Shown here: in pieces, positions 48,801 through 60,199 of the stretch
How positions within the stretch are numbered: the stretch's first letter is position 1
How the letters are laid out: every line of letters starts with the position of its first letter
Source of the DNA: Hofstenia miamia
Taxonomy: Eukaryota; Xenacoelomorpha; Acoela
Assembly (NCBI GenBank): GCA_004352715.1
Contig: SCFE01000107.1
Coordinates: forward strand, 1,023,872 to 1,087,871
DNA length: 64,000 nucleotides
Reading direction: 5' to 3'
Made by a program: the position numbers and the translations under genes
The notes under the pieces: generated by a model
Databases searched by the model: none
Seen by the model: the letters and a program-made list of their open reading frames with translations, nothing else
Told to the model about the DNA's origin: nothing

Positions 48801-51800
48801 ATGATCCGCACATGCTTAAGGAGAGTTGATGGCTGGTAGATCCGTCCATAGAATTGGAGAAGTTTGGGAGGGAAGGAGAATCGGGAAGATTGTCAATGTG
48901 TAATGTGCTATCTTCTTCATTGAGTACGCAATTGAGATCTTTCTCTACTATTTCCTCAAGGTTGCGATGTGGCGTAACCGTTAATGTGTCCACGTTGTCC
49001 AGTATAGTGGCAAGTTGATCGAGTTGGAACGAGGTGTGGGATTCAAATACTCTGCAACTGGTTTTCTGCTGTGGATCGTAATGTGGCATTCCAACTCTAT
49101 TTTGTGGTGGTAAACAGGACGCGGATTCGCTGAGCAATTGTCGATTGTTGTTGATGAGACATGTTGTATTCTTTGAGAACAATAAAGAGTTTTGGAGTTT
49201 TTGACGACTGGATTGCACGGGAGATTGCGTTATCCACTGTAAGCACCTTATCAGGAAAGAACGGTTGGTCCGCCAAAACTGAGAAATGGAAGGGGTTGCA
49301 GATGGTGGAGCAACGTGGTGTTTGAATGAGCATTTGCGATGTTCGACAGCAGCCAAACGATCTGTAATTTTGTCGAGAATAGTAACTAACTGTCCGTCCC
49401 AGTCTTTAGATTGACAATTAGGAAAAAACTATTATGGTATTGGCGCGAGAACCCAATTGGATTTCTTGGATCATCTGAACAGATTGGCAATGATCTGTAG
49501 GTCGCAATTTGATTTTTAATTCATTGGCTACTAATACTGGAGTTGGCTGGCCTGAATTTATAAAATCACTAAATAAATCTTCGTTATTTGCAATTCTTTT
49601 GTTGGTGGGGGATGATCACTGTTGTCGTCATGTAGTTAATTGACCACAACCATATATCCTCCAACAAATCATCTTTGAATTTACAATCAAGAGCTATGAT
49701 GGATGGGTAAAATTCATTATAAAGGCTGTCTGTGTTCACTTTTAGCTGTTTAAATTCGTACAACAACAAGTCTTAAATTACCCTGTGTAGGGGATACAAC
49801 ATATACAACTACAAGACTTAAATTTGCCAAATGTAAAAGGCATTATAAATAAAGACTACGACATGTAGCACATAAGCAAAATAGAAATTTATTACAGGAT
49901 GGAGTTTCAGTGTACTGACATCGATAATATCCCTTGAAGAGTTCATACAGTTGCTTTTTGCCTTGGGAAGGAGAATCAAATATCGAGATTGAGGTAGTTT
50001 TATGAAGGGAGTTCGTCATATAAACAACGCGATGAAAATAGGAGGTATGTTTTGCGCAGCGGTGCTTCATGTGCTTCCAGAATGACAGTATTACTTCTCG
50101 TGGTCCCGTGATGATGCAGTGGCTGACATAACTAACAAATTTCCAAACATCGATGTCGTAGAATATGTTTAGCATCTTGTTAAACAACAAAAGATCATCA
50201 AGCGCACCCTTAACGATACTGGCAACCGGTCTTTGCTATGGCGGCTCCCCACTATCCAGCAGACAGTGCGGTTTTGAATACGTTCAAGGGATGACAAACA
50301 ACACTGTTTTGGACCCATTAAACTCCATTTCATCAGCAAGTGCCCAAGCACAAATACGTTTGGTGTCATCATGAAGGTCAGCTAGCCTAGCGAATGTAAT
50401 CTTTATATCATCGGCATAAATAAATATACGGGACAGAAGATATTGATCTGACAAGTCATTGATGAACAAAATGAGCAATAATGGAACGCCACTGGAAACG
50501 TAAAATAAAAAGAAACTGTCGCCTTTCAGATAAATACGGAACAAATAGTTTTAGCAATTTATCGCCAATACCGAAGTTATGTGATGATGCACTTTATCAA
50601 ACGCTTTACAAAAGTCAAGATAGAGACAGAAGTTTGGTTGCTTTACATCAGCATTTTCAAAAAGGAATTGCCATACTGTAGTAGCTGAGTGAGTGTCGAG
50701 CGTCGTTTCATGAAATCATGATGACTTTCGGAGATTCGGTCTTTAATGGCACAATAAAGTTTATTGAATAGGAGCCTTTCAAATACTAAGGACGATTTTG
50801 AGAGAATACTGATCGGGAGGTAGGATCTTTGTACAGGGAACTCATCAGATTTTAATAGCATCGCATAACGTAATTGACTGTTGGCTTGCTATTGAACTGC
50901 AAAACATCAAATATTTTTGTAAATTGAGTAGTGAAGTCCGCAATTGCGGCGTTAAGCTCTTCCTCAGAAAGAAGTTTTGATAGTGTTTTGTAACCCCCTT
51001 TTATTGCCAAGGTCCAAAATCGTGAATTGCAACACTATTCTAAACTATAGTCTACTTTTGCATATGTTTAGATCATTCTTTTATATAATTTCGTCTCTGA
51101 AGTCCAATTCCATTTTGTTTTATTAGTCTCCTCTTATTAAAGGCATCGTGTCTTCGCTTGCTGACCAGTTTCGTTTCTGTTGTTTCTCGTCCTAGCATGA
51201 CTCAAAGGTCTTCCTAGACACCACTGCTAATCTTTTCTACCTATATCTTATCTAAAGATTAATATCGACATTAGTGACGTTGAAAGGGCGATAGGTGCTC
51301 CAAAAAGACTTACGCCCTGTCGGAAATAAAGAGTAATAAATATATTGAGAAGGTCACTGTTTCATATTGCAAAAAAGTACGAACAATTTATTCAATGCAA
51401 TTGCATTTATCTAGAAACAAATGAGGCGCAATTTCATAAAATGTTAACTTTAGAGAGGTAAATGTGTCATGGGACTACTGAATTACTTAATTATGGAGAA
51501 AAATTAACTAGAGGTTGTTTTACTCATTTTGTATATAATTTTAACAGTACCATAAACTGAAGTTAACTATGGGGAATTAACTTTAGTAAGGGGCGACTGC
51601 ATATTGAAAATTTTTCGTTAACTTATTACAAAACGTGTATTTGCAAATTAGGCAAAACTCCACAAACGTTTAAGGTTTATGTTAATATATGAAGCTAATA
51701 TTTTTAGTAGTTTTTGAATTGTTTCTATCTTATGAAAACCACTACAAATTTGTTTTCACGATATTTACATAGAAGATCCCTAATTTTACATAATCTCCCC

Positions 51801-52456
51801 CGCTCACTCTAATTCCACGTCTGGTGTTATTCTTATTACATTTTTAGGTTATCTTAAAAAATTCATATTTTTGCGAATTCATTTTCTGTAAAAATAATTT
51901 TAGAATGTTTAATCGTTTACATATTACCATAAATTAATGTTTGTTTCTCTATTCATATTTCTTATTTTAGTTAGAGAATATTAAGAAAACCAAGGAGGCA
52001 ATCGCTTTGCTAAAAAGTATTAATGCACTTGATGACGTGAAGAAATGTATTGCAACTCGCAGAATGCGTGGTACAAAAGGCAAGATGCGAAATCGTCGCT
52101 TTAAGATGAAAAGAGGCCCTTTAGTTGTTTATAAGAATGATAATGGAATTACAAAAGCGTTTCGCAATATTCCTGGTGTTAGTCTGATGAGTACCAACAG
52201 CTTAAATCTTTTAAAATTGGCACCAGGTGGACATTTAGGTCGCTTTGTTATCTGGACTGAAGGTGCTTTTGAAGATATGAATAGAATATTTGGTAGCTAC
52301 ATGGCCGGTGTCACTCGTATGCCATTACCCATAATGAAACTTACAGATATGCGTGCTATTATTAGAAGTATTGCAGCTAAGAATGTTGTGCGTGCTCCTA
52401 AAGTTGAAGATCACACAATTGGTAAGCGTAAGAGACCACTAAAAGCTGATGTCTAA
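43823..52456 (+). CDS. RPL4: Ribosomal protein L4 (uL4), large subunit
   Basis: Exons 43823-43843, 43885-44334 and 51971-52456 join in frame with GT-AG introns of 41 and 7636 bases. Exon 2 holds [50 protein letters not shown] and [14 protein letters not shown], near-invariant in eukaryotic L4. Exon 3 holds [14 protein letters not shown]-type [20 protein letters not shown] and [12 protein letters not shown]. The protein lines the exit tunnel of the 60S subunit. As read, it ends [11 protein letters not shown] at 52454, about 318 residues, without the usual C-terminal tail. A GTAAGC donor at 52422 inside the last codons could instead splice to a further exon that I did not find. Confidence 0.95.
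44989..45028. repeat. (AT)n microsatellite
   Basis: About 40 bases of uninterrupted TA/AT dinucleotide in the RPL4 intron. Confidence 0.95.
45144..45440 (-). pseudogene. mariner-like transposase C-terminal fragment
   Basis: The minus-strand frame reads [20 protein letters not shown], then [17 protein letters not shown] and a C-terminus [11 protein letters not shown]. The SPLDYWF block contains the third catalytic Asp region of mariner-type transposases. N-terminal and central parts are missing; diverged satellite-like units follow directly to its right (its 5' side). Confidence 0.75.
45420..46010. repeat. Diverged satellite-like units around an AT-repeat gap
   Basis: The motif aatcgaatgcactaggtgcgaag followed by cgatcaatattc...gagat occurs near 45440, 45620 and 45965, and tagtaggccatgtctgagac near 45560 and 45900. 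The layout resembles the 182/186-bp units at 37-39 kb (ttcgaagtcgatccaagcattattcactgagat) at a lower identity. (TA)n and a 127-N gap (45708-45834) interrupt it. Confidence 0.65.
46160..47075 (+). mobile_element. Penelope-like element remnant with GIY-YIG endonuclease
   Basis: Several frames in order give the end of a reverse transcriptase and the linker ([25 protein letters not shown]-like, [29 protein letters not shown]) and then [25 protein letters not shown], the core of the GIY-YIG nuclease that distinguishes Penelope-like elements. A ctgatgaaggc-type 3' end follows at about 47037. Frameshifts are frequent, so it is inactive. Confidence 0.75.
47340..47838 (-). pseudogene. LINE ORF2 3' fragment
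   Basis: The minus-strand frame contains [30 protein letters not shown] (palm motif, shortened by a deletion), [13 protein letters not shown] and, after shifts, [20 protein letters not shown] and [10 protein letters not shown]. This is a Jockey/CR1-group ORF2 C-terminal half with internal deletions. Confidence 0.7.
48421..49560 (-). pseudogene. Probable LINE ORF1, unrecognised family
   Basis: The main frame (49356-48421) is 311 codons and open. It is Ser/Leu/Pro/His-rich with acidic patches ([18 protein letters not shown]). Upstream in another frame are [19 protein letters not shown] and [17 protein letters not shown], a short coiled-coil typical of LINE ORF1. I do not recognise a named domain in the 311-residue part. 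It lies among LINE pieces, so an element origin is likely, but a fragment of a host gene is not excluded. Confidence 0.4.
49840..51000 (-). pseudogene. LINE ORF2 reverse transcriptase fragment
   Basis: On the minus strand: [59 protein letters not shown], then [20 protein letters not shown] with the catalytic YADD (about 50425), and a C-terminal region in broken frames. The order is that of a CR1/L2-group reverse transcriptase. At least three frameshifts are present. Confidence 0.75.
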
Positions 52457-53612
52457 ATACACGGTTTTGACATGTTTTCTTTCAATTGAACGCGCTTTCC
52501 GATGTCGTGTTTCTATATTTACAGTTTGTGACATTAAGTCACATTATATTCAACATTTTTCGTCTATATATTATTATGGAATATTACAGCAGGTAGTTTT
52601 ATTTAAAACACGGAGTGTAATCCCAAAAAATGTCTGTTTTAAATATATTATGTTTGTTGCCAGCGACATTACTCTTCTAATTGTAATGAGATTTTTGATT
52701 TGCTAATGTCAAAATATATTTTATTATCGGTATGTTATTCCGCATTTCCACTATACAATCCGTCACATTCGATCCTCTCATGTGATTAAGAGTGCATTCA
52801 TACAAAGATTGTGCTTGCTAGAGTGAGCTTTTGGCATTTAGACAGAAAACGAGTTTGCGCTAACTTTAAGTCTTGAGTTTTCACACAGAGAGCGTGCGGT
52901 ATTTTCTAGCGATGTATTAAAGCCAGAGTGTTCAGACAGCGCGCGTGTGCTTGCGATATTTTCTAGCATTCGTTTACTAATGCTTGCAGCCAACGAGAAA
53001 CATACATGTAGTTTCTTAGCCTTAATAAGGGCTGCCTACGGTTTGATGAGACGCTCTACAAAGTTTACATCGCCTAAGGAATTTCCATCGACCAAAAATC
53101 TGACGAGCTTTTCAATTGGAAAAGGGTGAAAGAGATATCATTGATAGCCCAACTCAAATTCGAATGAAAATACATTTTATCCATTACAAAATTTAGAAAA
53201 ACTGGATTGAGCTCAGAAATTTCTTGCAAATATAATTAATTTGATACGTACATATGCAAACTCAAACTAGAAAACGCTGGCCACTACGTATTACATTGAA
53301 CTTAGGATTCATCAAATCAACTTCAATCTCACACTCAAGCATATTCAAACTTTAACAAAACCTTAGTATTTTGTATGCCCGTAGATTACAAAATCAAGTT
53401 GAATACACGTTAAATATTACTTTTTTGTCAATTTCAGATAAAAATTAGTTCCATATAATCCTATAATTGTCCTCACCAGGGTATATAGGAGAATTTAAAG
53501 CAATTATGTTAAAAGTGGTCGATATAGATTCTGCTCGATGTAAATTCTTTGGTCTGTGTAAATTCTTGTCGATGTAAACTCTGTACGCCGGTGAGACATG
53601 TATATATTATAT
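52457..53612. other. Region downstream of RPL4
   Basis: No gene I can support. It should contain the RPL4 3' UTR and possibly a last exon. 52740-53120 is somewhat GC-richer with agcg/gcgtg words, without a recognisable element. Confidence 0.4.
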
Positions 53613-53616
53613 TTAA

Positions 53617-54604
53617 CCCTTTCACTGTCTAGCCGAATTTTATGATTTTGCCTCACGCTTTTTGTATATTTTTCGCAATTGAAATTTGAGCCAAAAATTG
53701 TTATGTATGACAGTACACATGTCCCATAGTATTGCATAAGCATGATAAACATATGTGTATCATATGCGACGCACAGACGTATCACGCACAATTCCATGTA
53801 GGACGCCGTGTGTATCACATGTGATACACACTTTAGAAACAGAATTGCCATGAATACGTGCTGAAAACATTCATAAAGCACCAAAAAATATACTATTTGG
53901 TATAATTACACTTAATTCCTTTGCCTTGCATCATCACATGGTGCAATATTTCATAAAAAAAATTTTAATATTGAATCACATTTTGAAATGTTTGACTGTA
54001 TATAAAAGTGTAGGCAGGAAAGTAGTGCATCATTTTTGGCTCATCATAACAAAATGGCCATAGCTAAAAGAATGTCCACTGCAGAAATAGAACAAATTAT
54101 TGAAGGCATTTCTGATATATCCCTTTGTGATTAAATATTATAGCCCTGCAAGAAAATCAGAAATATTGTTTTTCAACTAATAAGCCAAAAATATGTCACT
54201 AGTTGATTATGTATGCTCTATTGCCGAAGCTCTAATAGGTAACTCTTTAACAGCAATTGCTGTTCGCACTGCTAACACAACTCATGAATTATCAGCCATT
54301 ACAAGAAAGGAAGATGGAAAAATTGTGAGGAAAGTCTTGGCTCTCACTTTTATTTTTCCTATGAAATGGTGATAAAAAAAATTTTTAGCTCCTAGCGTCT
54401 TGTGAATCACATGATGCATGCTATTTATAGTATAATTAATCAAAGTTCAACTGATGCGTCACAGACATTTAAACTGTTTGCTACTGATATGCATCATTAT
54501 CAAAATCCTACTTGAAGATCATGTTTTGTGTATCACATATGATACACAAGTATGTGGCTATATACGCCGTGTGAATCATATATGATACACAGACAGTGAA
54601 AGGG
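53617..54604 (+). mobile_element. Short piggyBac-type element with TTAA target sites
   Basis: TTAA at 53613-53616 and 54605-54608 flank ends that form a 14-bp inverted repeat, CCCTTTCACTGTCT. Inside, near both ends, are 20-bp palindromes of the form gtgtatcaca-tgtgatacac (53810-53829, 54528-54547, 54571-54590), two of them preceded by acgccgt. A TATA-like box near 53998 precedes an ATG at 54054 with a 26-codon frame (MAIAKRMSTAEIEQIIEG...) resembling the start of a piggyBac transposase. The rest of the transposase is missing, so it is non-autonomous. Confidence 0.85.
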
Positions 54605-54608
54605 TTAA

Positions 54609-56330
54609 GTTCATGTATCTAAAACATTCCTAATTACCATTTGAATGACGAATTAATAAAATAGAAGTTTTGCAATATAATTTAGAATTGGCTGTGTATT
54701 ATTACTAACAAGCACTAGAAAAATGGAAAGTGTATGCAAAAATAACAATCGTTATAAAATAGTTTATTTTTGGTTCGGTCTACAGTCAGAACATTTTTTG
54801 GCGTTCTCTCCAATCTAGCTCCCGCTTTTATCCTTCAACCTTCGTCCCATACTTAGGATTTAGCCCTCACCTACATTCTTGAATAGACTGTTAGTACTGA
54901 AGTATTATTCAAGCTAACAATTCATTAGATGCTTTTTTCATTTTAATTCTCAATATAGAAATTTACTACATTTCAGTTGTTAGTGTAAGCCATTTGGAAT
55001 TCTCATTACTTCGATTGCTTAACACCTATCTAAAGCCCCGTTCAATAGCGCATGGTCGCGTTTACATTTGTTCATCATGGCGAATTCATTTGAAGATTTC
55101 AATAAATGCCCAATGTAAACCTCTACAAAATTGAGAAGAGGAACGGAATATATTTTCGATCTATTTTGTGTTCGACTTTCCTCTTGACGCACAAATGTAA
55201 AAGAGTCTTTTGCTATTGAATTCCTGAAACTATTTAAAATTTCTATTTTTCTTTCATATTAATAGGCAAAAAAACGTCTAAATTATAAAATTTAAAATTT
55301 ATCAACTACAAGTGCTTCAATAAAGAGAACATTCATCAACATTAAGATTTTTAAAATTTCATTTTTCGTACATGAAAAAATATTCTAAGTATACATATAC
55401 ACATTTGCATGATTTGCGCAAGTCGAAATATAAATTTTGAGCAAGTCATCAGGGGCCGATATCTTTCAAATATATTATTTTGTTGACCTGTACTTGAGCT
55501 AGCCAAACTAAAGAAACGCATAATGCCCTATAACTATTGCAAAGTTATTACTAATAAACGGTCATCTACATCAATATATAAAGATGAAATTTTATGGGAT
55601 CATACAAACACATACTAACTAAACCAACAAATACGTTCACAAATTTAATTCTTTTGAAAAATTAATGACTGATTAAATTTATGCAAACAATTGATACATA
55701 GGAAATATCAAAATTGTATTTTCTAGATATATATTTAAATATTTTGAAATATGCGACACACCGCCATGTGCAATTTTCTAAATTATGTATATATACCCGT
55801 TTTATATATATATTAAATGTAATAGACAATTAGAGCTATTAGCTCCATAAATATTGGACAAGTTCCAAATATATTCTAAAAATACTAAGAGCTAATTAAA
55901 AATTTTAAAGATCTTGCTACCAAGAAATTTGAAAATCTTCATTTTGGCAGCTATGATGTGAAATCTTTTTACTAATGCTACTTGAAAAAACCGTAAATCA
56001 CATTTGAGTACTTCTGTGAATAGTTTAGAAATCAATCAAGTTGTGCATCTACTAATAAAGTTAGCGTGCAAACATTCAATAATATCTTATACAAGCAAAT
56101 TGATTGTACGCCAATTCTATCCCCTCTAAGCCTTACAATGACTAATTTAGCAATGAACATAACTGAAAATGAAATAGAGAATCATGAAGATCGACCTATC
56201 ATCGATATTTTGATGGCATCATTGCCGCATTTAAAACAAACGAAATGCTGATAGTTAAGCAAAATTGAGTTTTAGATGGATTTATTAGTTTTTACTGTGC
56301 AAGAGTGAAATTTTCTTTGAGATGCAATGT
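54609..56330. other. Intergenic AT-rich region
   Basis: No feature identified. Frames are short and show no known motif. Confidence 0.4.
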
Positions 56331-56434
56331 TTAGAAATTGCTACCCATGCTGTGCACTTTGAGTGTAGTGGTCTATGTAACACATTTATTGCAGCTGTAC
56401 CCCAATAAACATTCCTGACTTCTAAAAATGTGCT

Positions 56435-56659
56435 TTATCTGAGAACCACAGCAGTATAACTCCGAGGAAACAACGTGGTACATTTGACCTTGGTGGGGAT
56501 GTCTTGCGTGGCTGTGATGTAATTGTCTACATTGGGCGGTCTGTGTATCTTTGACGTCATTAGAATATATTCTGTTTTGTTGACAAATACATTTGTTTGC
56601 AGTCTATTGTATAAATTTAACCAATTTTTTAGAGGTTGAGGAATTTTCGAAAATCCCAT
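56435..56659 (-). pseudogene. Possible LINE reverse transcriptase scrap
   Basis: The minus-strand frame reads WLNLYNRLQTNVFVNKTEYI, resembling the region just after the YADD box in CR1/L2 reverse transcriptases (a Lys-Thr-Glu-Tyr core). Only ~70 codons are left and nothing supports it on either side. Confidence 0.35.
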
Positions 56660-57850
56660 GAAATTAGAATTATTGCAATCTATTGTTCAAAACGTAACAA
56701 TTTTTCTATTCATATACGTTTTTGGAATTACATAATTAATAAGTATGTTCAAACAAATAATTTTTTAATATTGAGGGGTAATAAATACATTTCACAGAAA
56801 ACATGTCATTTGCAAAAATAAACACATTTGTTTGCAGTCTATTGTTTAAAACGTAACCAATTTCTTTACTTGCTTATTTGTGGCCTAACTTAGTTTACAT
56901 ACTTGTTTTTCTATTAACATACATGACATTGGAAAATGCCACATCACACATTTAGATTACATTGTTTAGTTTACTTACTTCTTTTATTTAGTAAAATTTA
57001 ATAAATGTTTGAATCAGAGAGATAATATTACTCGTTAAAACCGTCTTATTTCGGTAATAATGCAAAATAATTTTTCGGAAAAAACCTAATTTATGCAAAA
57101 ACTCGCAATTTTTAATTTTAATAAATGTACGTGGTAAAACCCAAATACGTGTTTAAGACAAGACAATGTATTTATTCTACACTTTGCTTATAATGACCAT
57201 ATATATCTTACTATTAAATTTGTCTGTTGTGTTAGTTTATCATCATTGTTGAGGGAATTCTGTAGGAAACAAACGCAATGTGTATTTACACATGAATTTC
57301 ACATGGTCGTATCTAAATGAATGATTAATAAGTCAAATGAGGTGATAGAGCACAGTACAAAACACATGAAATTTCAAAGTTTAAATAAATTCAATAAAAA
57401 ATGTGTATTAACAAACAACGTTTCTATTTATGATAAACTATAATTAAACATCGGACTGCAAATTTGCAGCAATTCATTCAAATAAAATTGATTGTTTTAA
57501 AAGAAATATATGTAAAACTAACTAGAGATCATATTGCAAAAACGTTAAGAATCAAATCAATATCTGAAATTTAATTATAAAAATAGCTTACCAAAAAGTT
57601 TGAAATCTTTATGGGTAGTTCTTTCATCAATGTGAAATTCCATTAATCCGCTCTATGTATAAAGTTGCATGCTTCATAGACAATGTCAATAGTACGTGGT
57701 TTTATCTATATTCTATTGTTCAAATGTCAAAAATGCATCCAATCGTAAAGATTGTTATCTACCAAACAGGAAATCCCTTTACAATTATAAAAATTAAATA
57801 AAACACTTTCAAATCATATAAAACTAGAATTTTTTCACACGTTGGAAAAC
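56640..57850. repeat. Mosaic of Polinton end sequence (direct plus inverted pieces)
   Basis: 56640-57010 matches 4310-4800 in the same orientation (for example ttaatattgaggggtaata). 57130-57850 matches about 2581-3400 in reverse complement (for example the block ending ctagaattttttcacacgttgg). The 3400-4310 middle is absent. It is a rearranged fragment of the same element family that fills 2.3-4.8 kb. Confidence 0.85.
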
Positions 57851-57879
57851 AATCCCTATTGTTACATGTTTTTCCCAAT

Positions 57880-58260
57880 TTATACAATTATGTTTACATG
57901 GCCTATGACTCTTCAAAGTTTTTAGACTTACATTTCTTATCCAACGTTTTTTCACAGTTGTGACTTACATTTCTTTTTCAAAAATTTTCCATGTTTGTGA
58001 CTTACGTATTTTTTTCTTACATTTTTTCACTTTTATGACTTAGTTATTTCTGACATTTTTCCATGTTTGTGACTTACATTCCTTTTCCAACATTTCTTCA
58101 TGTTTGTGACTTACATTTCTTTTCCGACGTTTTTTCACATTTGTAGTCACTTTTTTACACATTTATAGACTTTTACATTTGTTTTCCACTTTATACATTT
58201 TTTTCACTTTATATGGTTTGCCACTTTTTTACACATTTACAGACTTTTACATTAAGTAAA
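57880..58260. repeat. Short imperfect repeats (tgtttgtgacttacatt type)
   Basis: At least six units of roughly 35-50 bases share (t)gtgacttacatttcttttcca and ttttttcaca words, followed by two ttttttacacatttatagactttacat units. The array lies between the Polinton mosaic and the gypsy-like element. Confidence 0.75.
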
Positions 58261-58265
58261 AGTTA

Positions 58266-58325
58266 TTAGGACGTGATTTTTTAGAAGACAATGACTGCAT
58301 TATTGATTTCGAAGATAACACCATT
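58266..58325 (+). repeat. 60-bp copy of the gypsy protease segment at the element's 5' edge
   Basis: These 60 bases repeat 59835-59894 (LGRDFLEDNDCII coding) almost exactly. They create the apparent start of the gag frame, so the ATG at 58291 belongs to the duplicated piece rather than to the original gag. Confidence 0.85.
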
Positions 58326-59498
58326 CCAAAAAGAAAATCTGGAACAACAATTACTTGAAGCTTACTGTACAGAACAAAACTTAGTTGAGAGATTAAGTAA
58401 TCTTCAAGAACAATTCGAAGAATTTAAAAAACAAATACTTGATCTCAATCAAAAACAATCAGCACAACCAGTTTTTCAAGAAACCCATTCCGCTCCCATT
58501 GACGTAACTCCCCAAATTAATGCTATTCGTGAAGAAATTTTTGATCAATTCGAGAAACTCGAAAAGAAAATGTCAGATGACTTGAAAAAATTTTTTTAAG
58601 AGATCAAAACAAATAAAATTTCCGCTGATGTGTTTCAGCCTTGCTATGAATATTCTCCATTACCCAAATTTCCAACAAACGTGACGCCAATTAATATAGT
58701 TCAACCTCCGAAATTCAATGGAAAAATCGATGCTTCATCCCCTACTTTCGATGAATGGTTTGCACAATTTGAACTGTATATGAAACAAATGAAATTAGAT
58801 CAAAATACTGCCGCTTCCCAACTAGCTTTTTATTTAAAAGACAAAGCTAATACTTATTATCTCAGTTTTGATGAAGAAACAAAAACTACTATCGTACATT
58901 AATCGGAAAACTCAAATATCACTTCGACTCCAGATCGATTAAAAAACAATATCAAATGCTATTGTTTGAACAACAATACAAACGAAATGATGATATCGCC
59001 GCACACATGATGCAAATCCAAAGATTATTACAATTGTCAAGTGAAGACAACAAATACAAAGCCAAAGACTTGTATACTTTTATTATGCGCAGCTTACCTG
59101 TTAGCATTTGACGACGTTTAGAAAGTAAATGTGATATTGACGATGACATTGAAACAATCATTACCAAAGCCATTAATGTACAACTAGCTTTGGAAAACAA
59201 TTTGAAAATCAAAAGAGACGCATTATCTATGATGCCCAAAACGAATTATTCCATTTCAGTTCAAAAACAATCACTAAAGGAACCCACATCTGATTCTGAT
59301 CACAAAAAACTGATCAAATCCAAATCAACAGATGTGAATAATGACAAGATACGTTGTTTTCGCTGTGGACGCAAAGGACATTTGCGTTCACAATGTACAC
59401 TAAAAATTAACATTATTGAAAATAATGAAGGTTTTTATACTGACACTGACGACGATACTGAAAGCATTACCACTGATACTGACTCTTTAAACAAGTAA
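58291..59498 (+). pseudogene. Ty3/gypsy-like Gag (capsid plus zinc knuckle)
   Basis: Three frames in order give a coiled-coil N-terminus (LEQQLLEAYCTEQ...LSNLQEQFEEFKK), a capsid region with PPKFNGKIDASSPTFDEWF and FYLKDKANTYY, and a nucleocapsid zinc knuckle CFRCGRKGHLRSQC (CX2CX4HX4C, about 59354-59396). Breaks are a TAA near 58598, one near 58900 and a TGA near 59110. Gag would form the intracellular particle. The first codons come from a duplicated protease segment. Confidence 0.8.
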
Positions 59499-59545
59499 GA
59501 GCGCCGACTCCAGACCAAGCAGGAGAGATACTTATCTCAACTAAT

Positions 59546-59992
59546 TTGACAGATAAGAAATCTATGCCATTTACTGTAAATGGCATAGTTATTGAAGCAA
59601 TAATTGAAACAGGAGCTGCACATTCTGTCATAGCTGATACCTGCGCAAACTCTATCGGTATAACTTGTAAAGATTTAACAAAAGAGAATTACAGATTAAT
59701 CTCTGCCAGTGGTGATTTTTTAAATATGAAAGGATACATTAAAAACGTAAAAATTTCTATAAAATGTAAAATCTTCGAACAAGATTTAATTGTAATTGAT
59801 TCTACCAACTTCCAATTGCCATATCAATTGATATTAGGACGTGATTTTTTAGAAGACAATGACTGCATTATTAATTTCGAAGATAACACCATTACAATTA
59901 ATGACAACAACACAATTCGAAAAAACTTATTTGTTAAAGACCCTGATTCCGTTCAATTTCAATTAGAAGATATTCTAAAAATCGAACCTTAA
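59546..59992 (+). pseudogene. Ty3/gypsy-like aspartic protease
   Basis: An open frame of 148 codons has the retropepsin pattern: VIEAIIETGAAHSVI at the active site, then LILGRDFLEDNDCII, the conserved ILGRDFL flap-following block. The catalytic Asp of the usual DTGA is Glu here (ETGA), which should abolish or strongly reduce activity. It follows Gag by 47 bases. Confidence 0.8.
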
Positions 59993-60199
59993 CATTGGAA
60001 AATGACAAAAGCAATAACAGATAGTTCCATAAATGGTGATTACATGATTTCTCATTACACTGGATACAATGCAAAAAAATTAACTTCTTTATCTACGATC
60101 TCATACGTCAATAAAGGATGTCTAATTACAGCTCTATTAAATAAAACTAACAGAGTTATAACATTACGACCATAACAGTTAAAAATATTTGCCTTTCCA

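Larger units (their letters stand above)
44335..51970 (+). other. RPL4 intron 2 (7.6 kb), filled with transposon remnants
   Basis: Contents are listed separately: an AT repeat, a mariner fragment, satellite-like units, a Penelope-like element and LINE pieces. 44340-44985 shows nothing identifiable. I looked for box C/D snoRNAs, which occur in L4 introns of other animals, and saw no convincing C and D box pair. Confidence 0.85.

Noticed and set aside
49584-49769. Endonuclease-like frame [18 protein letters not shown] on the minus strand
   Set aside because: The resemblance to a LINE endonuclease start is weak and the catalytic blocks are not seen.
44335-51970. Intronic box C/D snoRNA in RPL4
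   Set aside because: No C box and D box pair with a terminal stem was found; tgatga hits lie in transposon sequence.
56066-56251. A 61-codon plus-strand frame
   Set aside because: No motif, no splice context and no neighbouring exon.
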